Source of the DNA: Hepsetus odoe
Taxonomy: Eukaryota > Chordata > Actinopteri > Characiformes > Hepsetidae
DNA length: 64,000 bases
Direction of reading: 5' to 3'
NCBI GenBank assembly: GCA_017165825.1
Contig: CM029380.1
Location: 961,981 to 1,025,980, forward strand
Position numbers and translations under genes: made by a program. This document shows, in pieces, positions 13,601-25,302 of this stretch (positions are counted from its first letter, which is position 1; every line of letters begins with the position of its first letter). The notes under the pieces were generated by a model. It had not been told where the DNA came from, did no database searches, and was given only the letters and a program-made list of their open reading frames with translations.

Positions 13601-16600
13601 AACTAACTTGGCTTATCTCAGGTTTGGGGATTATGTTCAGCACTATAGGACACAGTTTACCGCTTTATAAAAAGCCAGAGCAAGATAAGATGAGGTCCTT
13701 CTCACCGGAACATTAGAGCACTGGGAGAAAAAGGAGGAGAGGGTTTAAAGCGAGCCCTGAAAGCTGAGAAAAAAACAGTCTGAGCCATGTTTACCTTTAA
13801 GTGAGCGATTTAATGAATAATAATTTGCAGTTATTGGATTTCTTTGATCCTTTGAAGTTAGTTATTGTTACCAAGCATTTTTATTCATTAGTTTCTTAAT
13901 GAGCTTATACAAAACATGACTGTGCTACACAACACTACACTATACTGTACTACACTACACCTAGTAAACTATACTGTACTATATCAGACTACACTGTACT
14001 GTATCACACTACACTATACCTAGTATACTATACTGTACTATATACCACACTATATATATACACTCTACTGCACCTAGTCTACTATACTACACTACTGTAC
14101 TATACCACTACACTACACCTAGTATACTAAACTGTACTATATCAGACTACACTGTACTGTATCACACTACACTATACCTAGTATACTATACTACACTACA
14201 CTACACTGTACTATACCACACTACACTGTACTATACCACTCTACACTGCACCTAGTATACTATACTACACTACACTGTACTATACCACTACCACCTAGTA
14301 TACTAAACTGTACTATATCTGAACTACACTGTACTGTATCACACCACAATATACCTAGTATACTATACTGTACTATACCACACTACACTGTACTATACCA
14401 CTCTACACTGCACCTAGTCTACTATACTACACTACACTGTACTATACCACACTACACTACACCTAGTATACTAAACTGTACTATATCAGACTACACTGTA
14501 CTGTATCACACTACACTATACCTAGTATACTACACTACACTACACTATACCACACTACACTGTACTATACCACTCTACACTGCACCTAGTATACTATACT
14601 ACACTACACTGTACTATACCACTACACTACACCTAGTATACTAAGCTGCTATATCCAGACTACACTGTACTGTATCACATACAATATACCTGATACTATG
14701 TACTATACACACTACATATGCTATACTCTACACTGCACCTAGTCTACTATACTACACTACACTGTACTATACCACACTACACTACACCTAGTATACTAAA
14801 CTGTACTATATCAGACTACACTGTACTGTATCACACTACAATATACCTGATTATGCTATACCTTGCTATACCACACTACTGTGCTATACCACTCTACACT
14901 GCACCTGGTATACTGCTACACTACACCAGAGTATACTAAACTGTGCTATCTCACATACACTGTACCTAGTATACTATACTGTACTATACCACACTACACT
15001 ACACCTAGTATACTATACTGTACTATACCACACCACACTACACTACACCTAGTATACTAAACTGTACTATACCACACTACACTGTACCTAGTATACTATA
15101 CTGTACTATACCACACCACACTACACTACAGCTAGTATACTATACTGTACTATACCACACTACACTGTACTATACCACTCTACACTAGTATACTATACTA
15201 CACTACACTGTACTATACCACACTACACTACACCTAGTATACTAAACTGTACTATATCAGACTGCTGTGCTGTATCACTACAATATACCTGGTATACTGC
15301 TCTTTGTACTGCTCTACACTACACTGTACTATACCACTCTACCTGCACCTAGTATACTATACTACACACCAAGTATACTAAACTGTACTATACACTGCAC
15401 TGTTTCCTAGTATGCTATACTGTGCTATACCACACTACCTACACCTAGTAAACTATACTGTACTATACCACACCACACTACACTACACCTAGTATACTAA
15501 ACTGTACTATACCACACTACACTGTACCTAGTATACTATACTGTTCTATACCACACCACACTACACTACAGCTAGTATACTATACTGTACTATACCACAC
15601 TACACTGTACCTAGTATACTATACTGTACTATGCCACACCACACTACACTACACCTAGTATACTATACTGTACTATACCACACTACACTGTACCACACCA
15701 CACTACACTAAACCTAGTATACTACACTGTACTATACCACTCTATGGTACACCTAGTATACTATACTGTACTATACCACACTACACTGTACTATACCACA
15801 CTACACCTAGTATACTATACTACACTACACTGTACCATACCACACTACACTACACCTAGTATACTATACTGCACTATACCACACTACACTATACCACACT
15901 ACACTATACCACACCACACTTAGTATACTATACTGTACTATACCACACTACACTACACCTAGTATACTATACTGTACTATACCACCCTAAACTATACCTA
16001 GTATACTATACTGTACTATACTATACTAGGCTACACTATACTCTGTCCATCACAAACTATATTTTTATTAAACATTATACTACATACTATACTACTATAG
16101 TACATAACAGTATACTTTACTATACTATGCTATACTATTCTATACTATACTAAAACTATGCTATGCTATACTATTCTATATTATAGATAGATGCATTAAA
16201 TACTTCTTAAACACGTATGATTGAAATAATGTGTGTTTAGTTTGGAACAAAAAGAATTAAGGTTTTAATGTCATATAACTGACCATTTTTACTAAGTGTG
16301 CAGCACCAAGGAAAGGTTCAGACCCCAGAAATTGTTTTTTTTTTCATAGCAGCTTGTTTATTCATAACAATATCAAATAATTTGGAACTTAAAAAATGGA
16401 ATGCTTAACAATCCCGGACTAAAATCTATTCATTCTGAAATGACTTTATGCTGTTTTAAAAGCACAGATTTTCTCTCAGGCGATGTTTAAAAAAATCAAT
16501 TGAATTTCTGAGATTGCGTAACCTTCTCAAAGCATAAAGAAGGCCTTAAAGGTGAATATAAAGGTTCTATTTCATACAATCAAACCAAGAACCGACGAGG

Positions 16601-19076
16601 AACCTTAAAGAAGGCAGAAAGGCCTTCAGGGAAGGAAAGCAACTCGAGGAGGTTGGAGAAAGAGAAGAGAATGAATTTATGTCATCTCTCTCTGGATTAG
16701 CGAGTTTTTGTCTCCCAGCATCAATAATCTCATCTGTCCACTCGCTTTCCATCACAATGATGGACATAGCCCTCTACCCTTTCTCCACCCCCTCTTTTAA
16801 CCCCTCCTTCACGGCACTAATCCCTCCTCTCGCTCTCTCTCTCTCTCTGATGACTTTTAAACATTTTAACCACTTGTATGCAAAAATTATTACTTAAACA
16901 AATGTGAAATTTCCCTATAACAACAAAACAACAAAAATCTTTGTAAATGTGCGAGAGTGAAGAACATCAAAGAACCTTCATATAATGTAATGGTTTTATA
17001 TTATTTATACATTTTCATAGAACCATACAAAAAAGCCAAGAACCATATAGGAACTCCAAAGAAGTGCAGATGGAAGATCAACTGCACAAATACAAGACTG
17101 GACGGTTCTTTATGAGATGCTGATTTTGTTAGAACATTTTGGACAGATTCTTTACCTCTAACATCTCGATCTTCCCGTCAGAGTTCTGGTCAAATTTCTC
17201 CATGAACTCCTGCATCTTCCCTCTGAATGAGAAGCTCACCGGCTCCTGAAATAAAGCCCAGTAATGGACAGCTGTCATGAAAGCGTCACTAGATTTTTTT
17301 TACTGACTCTAGAACTTGAACTAGAACTAGAATGTAACCAGGTTTCAGTCAGTTCTAGATACATCACTGACTCTAGGGCTGCAATGTAACCAGGTTTCAG
17401 CCAGTTCTAGATATATAAATGACCACAGATGAGTAGGGTCAGCAGGTTTCCATCAGTTCTAAATATGTCAGTGATCTGCAGTTTAGTCAGATTTCTTCCA
17501 GTTCTAGATATGCCACTGAAAAAGTAACAAGCTTCTATTTCAATAACAATGCAGGCATCATTTAAACAGATTTGAATCACAGCATGAGCACAGCTTGGAC
17601 AGTTCTAGATACATAATTGACTGTAAAACTATAGTTTAACAAGGAAGCGTAGATAAATCACTGAGTGCAGGGCCATAATTTAAGCAGATTTCCAGCCGTT
17701 CTAGATTTGTCGCTAGCTGTAGAGACATAGTAAGTATTTTAAGCAGATTTCAGGCAGTTCTAGATACGATGCTGACTGTAGAGCCATAGTATAAGCAGGC
17801 TTCAGGCAGTTCTAGATATGTCACTGACTATAAAGCCATAGTATAAGTATGTTTCAGGTGGTTCTAGCTATGATCTAGTTATACTTGCTCATTTTTCCTG
17901 TTTCCGACACATTAACTTCAGAAACCAAATGCAGTACAAAAAAGTACTCCCAAAGTATTGGAGCACCGATGGTTTCCTTCTTTTTCAGGACATTTGAAAT
18001 ATAAATATATTCAGACTCACTGTGTTTATTCCTTTCCATGCTGTCTCGAGTTGCTCAAGAAAATCCTCCAGCTCTTGCCCCTCAATGTAGCCGTTACCTA
18101 GAACATAAAAAGTCTAGAGTTTTTATGTTTTCATTTCTTCAGATTTTTTGCTTCCAGATTTTCCTGTATGTTTAATGTGTTGTTGAGGAACAGTTCTCCA
18201 GATCTTCCTGAAGGTCAGTGTTGTTGTCTCTCATGTTCAGTCCAGTCTCTGTACCTGAGCAGTTCTCCAGATCTTCCTGAAGGACAGTGTTGTTGTCTCT
18301 CATGTTCAGTCCAGTCTCTGTACCTGAGCAGTTTGATAGTTCTGTGTTGGTTAATCCACACAGTGATCTACGTCTGAATCTTCAAGCAGAACAAAGCGTC
18401 TAACTTAAGACATGAAGCAGTGAAGAAACAGGAGCAGATGATTCCAGATGATCAGGAGATTCTTTCACTGCTGATGCTGAACGCTGAGTGGTTGGAACCA
18501 CCTTTATCTAGAATCTTGTATCTTTAGACACTGCAGCCTGGAGCACTAAAACATTTGTTCCAGTTTCTCTCATTTAATTCTCAGTCTGAATAAGATTAAA
18601 CAGTAGGAAATAGTTTTTTTTTGCACCAATAAGGTGATTCCCTGCATAATGTAAAAGAAATGAGTAGAATTTACAGAACTGTATCTTCAGTATGTGAACA
18701 TACAGCCTGATACGAGTTTTCATTCAAAGGAATTTGAAAGGGCCTTGGATTATGTGCTGGTTTGTTAAGAAGGAGATACTGGTCATTTCTCCATCTAGTT
18801 CAGGAATTTAAAGTAAAAAAAACAAAAAAAACAAAAAAACTAAATTCGAATGAATAGCAGCTTCAGTCCTGAATGACTTGCTGGAACTGCAGACGGAACC
18901 TCTGCTAATGAATAAGCCCCAAATATACTCCAATTCAATTAAATAAATTAATTCTTTACAACAAATTAATTCTATGTCCTCCAATTATGCCTAAATATGG
19001 GTATTCCTGCATAGGCATACATTCAAATATACTCAATATATAAACCTAAAATATCAATAAAAAGCTTCAGAATACT

Positions 19077-19110
<34 letters not shown>

Positions 19111-19978
19111 GTACTTTTTATGTATCTGTGTTTTTACTCCAGTAATGATCGGATTATGGATTATATTTACTATCATTTAACATAATTTCATGTCGTGCAG
19201 CAGTTTTGGACAGCTGGAATGGGCCGGTCCTGTGGTGTCCCGCACGGGGTGGACAGATTACACATTATGGACAGCACCCATCCTGCAGAGGGTTTAGAGT
19301 GTAATGAACCAGGGTTTGAATGAACACAGGCTTCATGACTTCTGAATGTAAATCCCTTATCCCTGAGCACCCCCCATAGACCCCCCTCCGCTGAGCTTAT
19401 GGAAAGACGAACACATGCATTCATGTGTTCAGTGACCTACTTCTCCTTCCCGGAGCTGTGCCTACACTGTCTTCCATGAAGTTATCATTTTTTAAAAGCC
19501 CTTTATTCCTGCCTCCACCTTCATTCCACACTCCCACCTGTGCTCAGGTGGAAGTGTGTGGCTGAAGGGGATACAGTGAAACCCCTTTGTTTCGGTGCTG
19601 ACAGACTGATGCTGTGCCAGCTGTGGGTCAGTGATCTGCTTTACACGAAGCCCGAGAGTCACGAAGCCAGATTACACTGATCTGAACTAGGAGGCAGAAC
19701 CCGAGCTGTCAAAAGAGAAGAAGTGAGGAGAACATTAAAGGGCAGTAAATGCCGCATCCCTGCTCTGCGATAAAGACTGTAAAACAGGAAAAAAGTAAAG
19801 ACTTCAGTGCTGGAGTGTTAAGGTGATGATAAAATCTATTATATACACCATAATATGTATTTATATATGTGAAATTACATATCATTCTAATTTATTTAAT
19901 ACAATGTACTACCATATACTGTTACTGAGACATCGTTAACTATCAAGGCTTATTTCTGTTTTGTAGTTTTCTAACAGG

Positions 19979-20023
<45 letters not shown>

Positions 20024-20413
20024 GTGTCCCATTTTTAACTTTCCATATGTATTTTCATTTGTTTTGTGTTATAATGAGAAAAAATCTAATGTAACATTTC
20101 ATCCTAACTTCAGGTTTTAGCTGCAGGTTGTCCTGCAGAACAGAGGAGGAAGCTGACCTGACACTTTAACATCTCACCAGCACTCCGTGATCACTTCAGG
20201 CAGGATCTGAAGTGATTTATTCTCCATGTTTAAATGAGAGACTTTTGATAAAGTCACTGTTTTCAATGTGTGCGTCTGTGTTCAGGATGCTGATGCTGAT
20301 GCTGATGCGGATCCAGAGTGTTACTCACCATCACTGTCAAAGTGTGTCCACACATCCATGAACTGTGAGGCGGTGAGCTCTGCCAGGTGCAGGTGTGGAG
20401 CCGGTTGGGCCAT
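4522..20413 (-). CDS. calb2: Calretinin (calbindin 2), hexa-EF-hand calcium buffer
   Basis: Eleven coding exons on the minus strand: 20329-20413, 18021-18097, 17156-17245, 9928-10008, 8229-8285, 7084-7161, 6712-6767, 6480-6519, 5477-5530, 4919-4990, 4522-4638. All junctions are GT-AG and the phases agree; they sum to 807 nt (268 aa plus stop), against about 271 aa in mammals. The protein starts MAQPAPHLHLAELTASQF and ends DLEIVLC-like (ELEIVLCKEPSI), both diagnostic of calretinin rather than calbindin-28K. Five EF-hand loops have good ligands: DSDGNGYIEGQE, DQNSDGKIEMLE, DTDRSGYIESNE, DLNGDGKLGLSE and DKDGNGYIDEHE. The sixth is degenerate, as usual for the family. Calretinin is a cytosolic neuronal Ca2+ buffer and sensor. 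Intron 3 (7.1 kb) and several small introns are filled with satellites and microsatellites that come very close to the splice sites. The last donor (after ATG at 4919) is GTACAA, a weak match. Fish often carry two calb2 copies; which one this is cannot be told. Confidence 0.95.
4641..4681. repeat. (CA)n/(CG) microsatellite abutting calb2 last exon
   Basis: On the calb2 strand this is a UG repeat running directly into the acceptor CAG of the last exon (4638). Confidence 0.9.
5335..5461 (+). mobile_element. RTE-type LINE fragment next to calb2 exon 9
   Basis: The stretch GCCAGCAAGAGTGAAAGGAA ... GCTAAGTTATATGGGTTGGA matches the text preceding the RT-like tail at 62790-62850. It stops about 15 nt from the exon 9 donor (5475-5476). 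Confidence 0.7.
5577..6240. repeat. GA microsatellites and GA-rich tract in calb2 intron 8
   Basis: (GA)n runs at about 5577-5606 and 5771-5793, followed by impure GA-rich sequence. On the transcript strand it is a very long CU tract upstream of exon 9. Confidence 0.9.
6361..6403. repeat. (TG)n microsatellite
   Basis: A run of about 20 TG units in calb2 intron 8, downstream of exon 8 on the transcript strand. Confidence 0.9.
6537..6579. repeat. (CA)n microsatellite upstream of calb2 exon 8
   Basis: A pure CA run; on the calb2 transcript it is a UG repeat about 20 nt upstream of the exon 8 acceptor. Confidence 0.9.
7328..7580 (-). mobile_element. Chimeric tRNA-derived SINE
   Basis: Read on the minus strand, the tRNA-like head (GTGGCCTACTGG A box, GGTTCGAACCCC B box) and the piece up to GGTACCGTCCCC match the SINE at 11411-11660. 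The body that follows (ATGGGCTGGAAACCTGTCC ... CTGTGTGAGCTGGGATGG) belongs to the other family seen at 51560 and 1842. It ends in (ATTC)n. Confidence 0.75.
8068..8125 (+). repeat. Fragment of SINE family B tail
   Basis: Contains TTACATTTACATTTAGAGCA and CTCTTATCCAGAGCGACTTA, the same tail as the fuller copies at 11725, 23163, 29555 and 33900. Confidence 0.7.
9829..9922. repeat. Very long (TG)n microsatellite at calb2 exon 4 donor
   Basis: About 94 bp of TG with a few TTTG interruptions, ending 5 nt from the donor dinucleotide of calb2 exon 4. On the transcript it is a CA repeat. Confidence 0.95.
10015..10545. repeat. (GA)n and GA-rich tract at calb2 exon 4 acceptor
   Basis: A run of over 60 bp of GA at 10022-10086, then GA-rich sequence to 10545. 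On the calb2 strand it is a huge polypyrimidine tract before exon 4. Confidence 0.95.
10609..10651. repeat. (CA)n microsatellite in calb2 intron 3
   Basis: About 21 uninterrupted CA units. Confidence 0.9.
11411..11665 (+). mobile_element. tRNA-derived SINE, family A
   Basis: The head GTGGCCTAGCGGTTAGGG resembles an A box and GGGGGTTCAAACCCC a B box. The body includes CAATAGCTGCCCACTGCTGC and the tail ATTTCGTTGTGGTTCATG. It is inserted in an older repeat (11170-11410 and 11930-12200) together with the family B SINE at 11725. Confidence 0.85.
11725..11925 (-). mobile_element. tRNA-derived SINE, family B
   Basis: On the minus strand the head has a tRNA-like layout (TAGTGGTAGGATACTTGCC, then GGTTCGAATCCC) and the element ends with the CTGGATAAGCGCGTCTGCTA-type tail. 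At least four copies occur in the window. Confidence 0.8.
12880..13380 (+). repeat. Degenerate minisatellite with CCAAT units
   Basis: About 15 diverged units of the form GAATGCCAACCAATCAGC / ACTCAGGATACA in calb2 intron 3. Many hold CCAATCA, the core of an NF-Y site. The array contains a short telomere-like palindrome at 13229-13256. Confidence 0.8.
13925..16190. repeat. 2.2-kb satellite-like array built on TAGTATACTA
   Basis: Tens of units of CCTAGTATACTA-CTGTACTATACCACACTACA type follow each other inside calb2 intron 3, with spacing that varies in blocks. The decamer TAGTATACTA is a perfect palindrome. There are no credible coding frames. Confidence 0.95.
17330..17885 (+). repeat. Degenerate minisatellite in calb2 intron 2
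   Basis: About nine diverged units around CAGGTTTCAG(C/T)CAGTTCTAGATA and CACTGACT(G/C)TAG, spaced roughly 55-65 bp. Confidence 0.75.
18105..18690 (+). mobile_element. MITE with 69-bp internal tandem repeat, copy 1
   Basis: Two units of a 69-bp repeat (CAGATCTTCCTGAAGGACAG ... CTCATGTTCAGTCCAGTCTC) lie between flanks that match the copy at 28480-29070, including AATCCACACAGTGATCTACG and end sequences close to CATTTCTTC. It lies in calb2 intron 1. Confidence 0.7.
19980..20022. repeat. (CA)n microsatellite in calb2 intron 1
   Basis: About 21 uninterrupted CA units; a shorter (CA)n lies at 19080-19109 in the same intron. Confidence 0.9.
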
Positions 20414-22275
20414 ATCGCTCTCTCTCACTCTCTCTGCTCTGAAACACTGGAACACTCCTCTGCTCCTTCAATCACTCCCCAAACACTCACACTGTCAGGG
20501 CAGTGATATTTACCCCACCATCACCCTCCTCCTCCTCCTCTTCCTCCTCCTCCTCCCATCTACTAACCCCTCCCCATCAACCCAGTCTGTAGTTCCCTCA
20601 CTGGCCTGAAAGGGGACATCTTTCATTGAGTCTCACTTCACCCTTATTAAAGAGAGAGAGAGCCAGAGAGCGAGAGAGAGATGATGAGTTTTGAGATGTC
20701 ATGGAAACCATCAGCTTTAAATTCCCCAAAATATGCCTAAAAACTATCAAACATTTGTAAAATATCTTTAACACTTTTGTTATTTCCCCTCAAATACATC
20801 TAATATTTATTAAGTAATAAATATCTCTAAAATACTCCTAAATATGACCAAGTAACCCTGAAATATTCCTTAATATTAATAAATATCCCTCAAAAAATCT
20901 AAATACTACAAAATGTAAATGAATATGCCTCAAGTGTGTCTAAATAATAGCCAATAATCCTCAAATATGCATGAATTAAATGGCCCTCAAATGGACGTCA
21001 TTATAACCGAATATTCCCCAAATACAACTAAACACAATCAAAGCCCCTTATAATAAAACCCAATTAAACTCAAGTCCTAAAAGACTAAACGCTCTTAAAC
21101 GTTCCCCAAATATGCTTAAATACATAAAACACTTACTGGAATATCACCCAAATTCCAGTAAATGTCCCCCAGCTATGCCTTAATGCTGATAAATATCCCC
21201 ATTTATGTCCAAACAATAATAATTATGCCCGTCTTAGTACTCCAAATGAAATGAAATATTCTTAATTAAATATCCTCCAATTACACATAAATACTAGTAT
21301 CCTCAAATACTCCCAGTCCCAAACCAAAGAGTCAAACCAAAGCACTCATCCACAACTGAACTCCCTGCTTCGCAGCACACCCCCTGCAAACCACTGAGCA
21401 ACATGAGAAACACACGAGCAAAGGGTCTGGGGCAGTTATCACATGTGTCCCATTCCCAAACTGACTTGACTGGACTCAACTCGAAACAGCCAATTAGGCC
21501 TTAGCGAGAAGAAACTCCAGTGGAGGTTTAATCCACCGTGCAGAAACGTCCCGGGATAAGCAGCCCAAGTGTGAACAGGACGCCCAGTTTCATGTAAGAT
21601 CTGGCTCAGTGTGCTCTGCCGGCCTGACTGCGTTACACATATCATCATAAACACATCATGCACACACACACACACACACACACACATCATACGCACATCA
21701 TCATGCTCACACACACATCATCTGAAGACTTTCACAGTAACTGGACAGATATTTCTCGAGCCCCTTTGTCCTCATTTGTTCACAAGCCATTTGAAGACAT
21801 GTCTAAATTTTGTCTGCAGGGGGACGAGCGCGTCGGTTTTGTTAAAAACCTGGAAATCCCGTTTATTCCCATATTCCTGTTGAGCCACTAAAACACATTT
21901 ATTTTCTCCACTGGTCTAAATTTGTGTGATCATTATGTAATGACAAACACTCAACGCTGCAATAAATAATCTCTTGAAGAAACAAGATTGTTAAGTCATG
22001 GCCACAACTTAGCAGTGTGTGGGAACAACATGATTAAGTCCTGCTCAGGACTTCCTAAAACTCAGGACTGAAATAGTGAAGCTGTGGCCACAATGAAGTA
22101 TGGTGTGTGATTGAGTTAACCAAGCTGGGGCCCTGAGTTGGTAAACAGTGGGAAGGAGATTGTTGTGATCATGAGGTAGTAAAGCGTGGAAACAAGGTGG
22201 GGGTTTCTACTGAAGTTACATTTATGTGCATGAATGATTCGTTTATTTATGCATGTCAAAACCATCAAAAAGTAC

Positions 22276-22319
<44 letters not shown>

Positions 22320-22422
22320 CTGTGCCTGTAGGGGTCTAAAGGTGGTTGTCGGCTCAGATGGGTTACATTCGATGCAAATGCTTTTGTTTCCCCAGTGTCC
22401 GGTCACACCTACCTAGAACAGG

Positions 22423-22457
<35 letters not shown>

Positions 22458-22590
22458 AGTCTGTAATTGCATAAAATGTATCATGCCCTCATAAGGGATG
22501 ACCATTTTCCCATCAAAAATCCTGAGCCGCAGATGCAGCTACCATCGTTATGATAAATTACTCACACGGCCAATCAGCTGCTCTGACATA
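20414..22590. other. calb2 upstream intergenic region
   Basis: No gene is seen. 20520-20560 is a CTC-rich run. 20721-21310 is an AT-rich degenerate repeat with units like CCCCAAATATGCCTAAATAC. (CA)n lies at 21659-21686 and (GT)n at 22279-22318 and 22425-22456. The calb2 promoter should lie just upstream of 20413 but no clear TATA box or initiator stands out. Confidence 0.6.
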
Positions 22591-23162
22591 CAGTGCCTGT
22601 CAGAAGTATTCACCCCCCTTGGCTTTTTACCTATTTTGTTACATTCCAACCTGTAATTTAAATCTTTCTTAATCTTACTTTATGTAATGGATCTGCACAA
22701 AATAGTCTAAGCTGGTGAAGTGAAATGAGAAAAAAAAATATATAAGAATAATAATAAATAAATAATTTTAAAATCTGAAAATTGGCATGTGCATATGTAT
22801 TCCCTTTGCCATGAAGTCCCTAAAAAGTCCTGGTGCAACCAATTACCTTCAAAAGTCCCATAATTAGTGAAATTAAGTCCACCTGAGTGCAATCTAAGTG
22901 CCACATGATCTGTCAGTATAAACACACCTTTTCTGAAAGGCCCCAGAGGCTGCAGCACCACTAAGCAAGAAGCATCACACCGTGAAGACGTGGAAGAGTG
23001 GCCAGAAAAAAAGCCATTACTTAACGTTAAAAATAAGAAGGCATGTTTAGAGTTTGCCAAAAGGCATGTGGGCGACTCCCCAAATGTATGGAGGAAGGTG
23101 CTCTGGTCAGATTGAACTTTTCAGCCACCAAGGAAAATGCTGTGTCTGGCACAAACCCAACA

Positions 23163-23362
23163 CATTACATTTACAGCATTTAGCAAACACTCTTATCCAG
23201 AGCAACTTACATGTCCTGATTACAGGGACAGTCCCCCTGGAGCAAATCAGGGTTAAGGGTCTTGCTCAGGGACCCAGTGATGGTAGTGTTTGAGGTGGGA
23301 TTCGAACCTGGGACCTCTTGATCCATAGGCAAGTACTCTACCACTAGACCACCACCTCCACC
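23163..23362 (-). mobile_element. SINE family B nested in the Tc1 element
   Basis: The tail CTCTTATCCAGAGCAACTTA comes first on the plus strand and the tRNA-like head (GGGATTCGAACCTGGGACC, then CTACCACTAGACCACC) last, as at 11725-11925. It splits the transposase region. Confidence 0.85.
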
Positions 23363-23389
23363 CCAAGAACACCATCGCCACAGTGAAAC

Positions 23390-23785
23390 ATGGTGGTGGG
23401 AGCATCATGCTGTGGGGATGTTTTTCAGCAGCAGGGCCTGGGAAACTGGTCCGAGTCGAGGGAAAGATGGATGATGCTAAATACAGGGATATTCTTGAGC
23501 AAAACCTGTCAGTCTGCCTGTGATGTGAGACTGGGACGGAGGTTCACCTTCCAGCAGGACGATGACCCGAAGCACACTGCTAAAGCAACACTCCAGTGGT
23601 TTAAGGGAAAACATTTAAATGTGTTGGAGTGGCCCAGTCAAAGTCCAGACCTCAGTCCAACTGAGAATCTGTGGTCAGACTTGAAGATTGCTGTTCACAA
23701 GCAAAAACCATCCAATATGATGGAGCTGGAGCAGTTTTTTCTTGAGGAACGGGCAAAAATCTCAGTGGCAAGATGGGGCTCATAG
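23390..23785 (+). pseudogene. Tc1 transposase C-terminal remnant
   Basis: A 131-codon open frame keeps the C-terminal part of the DDE domain of a Tc1-like transposase. The N-terminal DNA-binding part is decayed and separated by the nested SINE and frameshifts, so it should not make an active transposase. Confidence 0.85.
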
Positions 23786-24239
23786 AGACCAAAGCCACCC
23801 ACCAAAAGAAAAAGAGACTTGCAGCTGTAATTGCAGCAAAAGGTGGCTCTACAAAGTCATGCAAAAAGTTGTGCACACTGAAGTTTTCTGTTATTTTGTC
23901 CTATTTGTTGTCTGCTTCATAATTTAAAAAAAAAAAAACATCTTCAAAGTTGTAGGCATGTTCTGTAAATGAAATGGTGTAAACTCTCAAACAATCCATT
24001 TTAATTCCAGGATGTGAGGCAACAAAACATGAAAAATGCCAAGGGGGGTGAATACTTTTGTGAGGCACTGTACATTTACACACAGGCCATTTTCCTCAGG
24101 AAAACCTCAGGCTCTTTGCTGATCGCACGAAAGACTAGTTTTCAATTACACTCAAATACTGCAATGTATTGACGAGTAAGAGACTTTTAGGAAAATTTTT
24201 TAGGAAATTCAAACGTGAAGGTTCTGTCATCTCCCACAG

Positions 24240-24242
<3 letters not shown>

Positions 24243-24316
<74 letters not shown>

Positions 24317-24318
24317 CT
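24243..24318. repeat. (TC)n(AC)n compound microsatellite
   Basis: About 34 bp of TC followed directly by about 40 bp of CA. Confidence 0.9.
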
Positions 24319-24659
24319 CTGGTGGCTTGTTATAATCCCCAAATATGCTGAAACGCTAGCGACATGTCTTTAATTCAGCAGAGTGCTGCATTATCACAGA
24401 TTAGGCCTCGAACTGGAATCATGTATGTTTTTATAAGTAAGCGAATTAACGTCACCGGGTAACACACAACAGATTTAACTGCACAGCATTGAAGAGTGTC
24501 GCTTATCAGTTCTTCTTCATCCTTACACTCACCACCCCCAAACAACACCAGGAACACTTCTTATTCATTTTTCTGTTTTTAAAGTCAAAATGGGAAACAT
24601 TACAGTTTAAATGAAGAAAAGGCAAAAAAGTTAAGTTTTCTAAAGTAAACAAGTTTTAG

Positions 24660-25110
24660 GTACTAATGGAACAGTGAGAGGGAGAGAGAAAATGAGAGAG
24701 AGGGAGAGAGAGAGAGTGAGTGTGAGAGAAAGAAATAGTGTAAGAGCATAAGAGAGCAGGAGAGAAAGAGAGAAAGAGAAAGGCACTAACAGAAGTGAGA
24801 GTGAGAGAGTGTGAGAGAAAGAGGGAAAGAGAGAGAGAGAGAGAAAGGTACTAACGGAACAGTGAGAGTGAGAGAGTGTGAGAGAAAGATTGTGAGGAAA
24901 GAAATAAAAAAGTGGGAAGAAGAGTAAAGAGATGGAAAGAAATGAAATTGGAGATGAACAAAGAAGTGAGGGAAAAAAGAGAATAGTAGAAGAGCAGGAC
25001 TGAAAAGCAATGACAAAGAGAGAAGAGCGAAAGGAAGAGAAGAATTGAAAAGCGAGAGAACAGAAGCAGTGAAAAAGAGGAGAGGAGAGAGAAGAGAGAC
25101 GAAGAAGGGA
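24660..25110. repeat. GA-rich low-complexity tract
   Basis: Purine-rich GAGA sequence with two near copies of CACTAACAGAAGTGAGAGTG. No gene is seen. Confidence 0.85.
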
Positions 25111-25245
25111 GGAGAAGTGTTAATTATGTTACTGAGGGCGGTGCTGCCACTGACCTCTGTGACCTCAGAGCTTTTAACTCTGCTCTGTTAACGACGTCAC
25201 TTTAACGAGAGGTTCAGTATCTGAACCTGACCCTACAGTCTGGCT

Positions 25246-25251
<6 letters not shown>

Positions 25252-25294
<43 letters not shown>

Positions 25295-25302
25295 TGGGTG
25301 TG
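25252..25302. repeat. (TG)n microsatellite
   Basis: About 25 TG units with one GGGTG interruption. Confidence 0.9.

Larger units (their letters stand above)
22591..24070 (+). mobile_element. Tc1/mariner element with decayed transposase
   Basis: Ends CAGTGCCTGTCAGAAGTATT and, inverted, AATACTTTTGTGAGGCACTG are flanked by TA on both sides (22589-22590, 24071-24072). The inside encodes Tc1 transposase remnants, mainly QQDDDPKHTAKATLQWFKG and SPDLSPTENLW (second D and E of the DDE triad) at 23545-23700. The frame is broken and the element is interrupted by a SINE at 23163-23362. Confidence 0.9.

Noticed and set aside
20268..20330. Asp-Ala repeat frame overlapping calb2 exon 1
   Set aside because: It is on the opposite strand of the calb2 start and arises from a short GCTGAT repeat.
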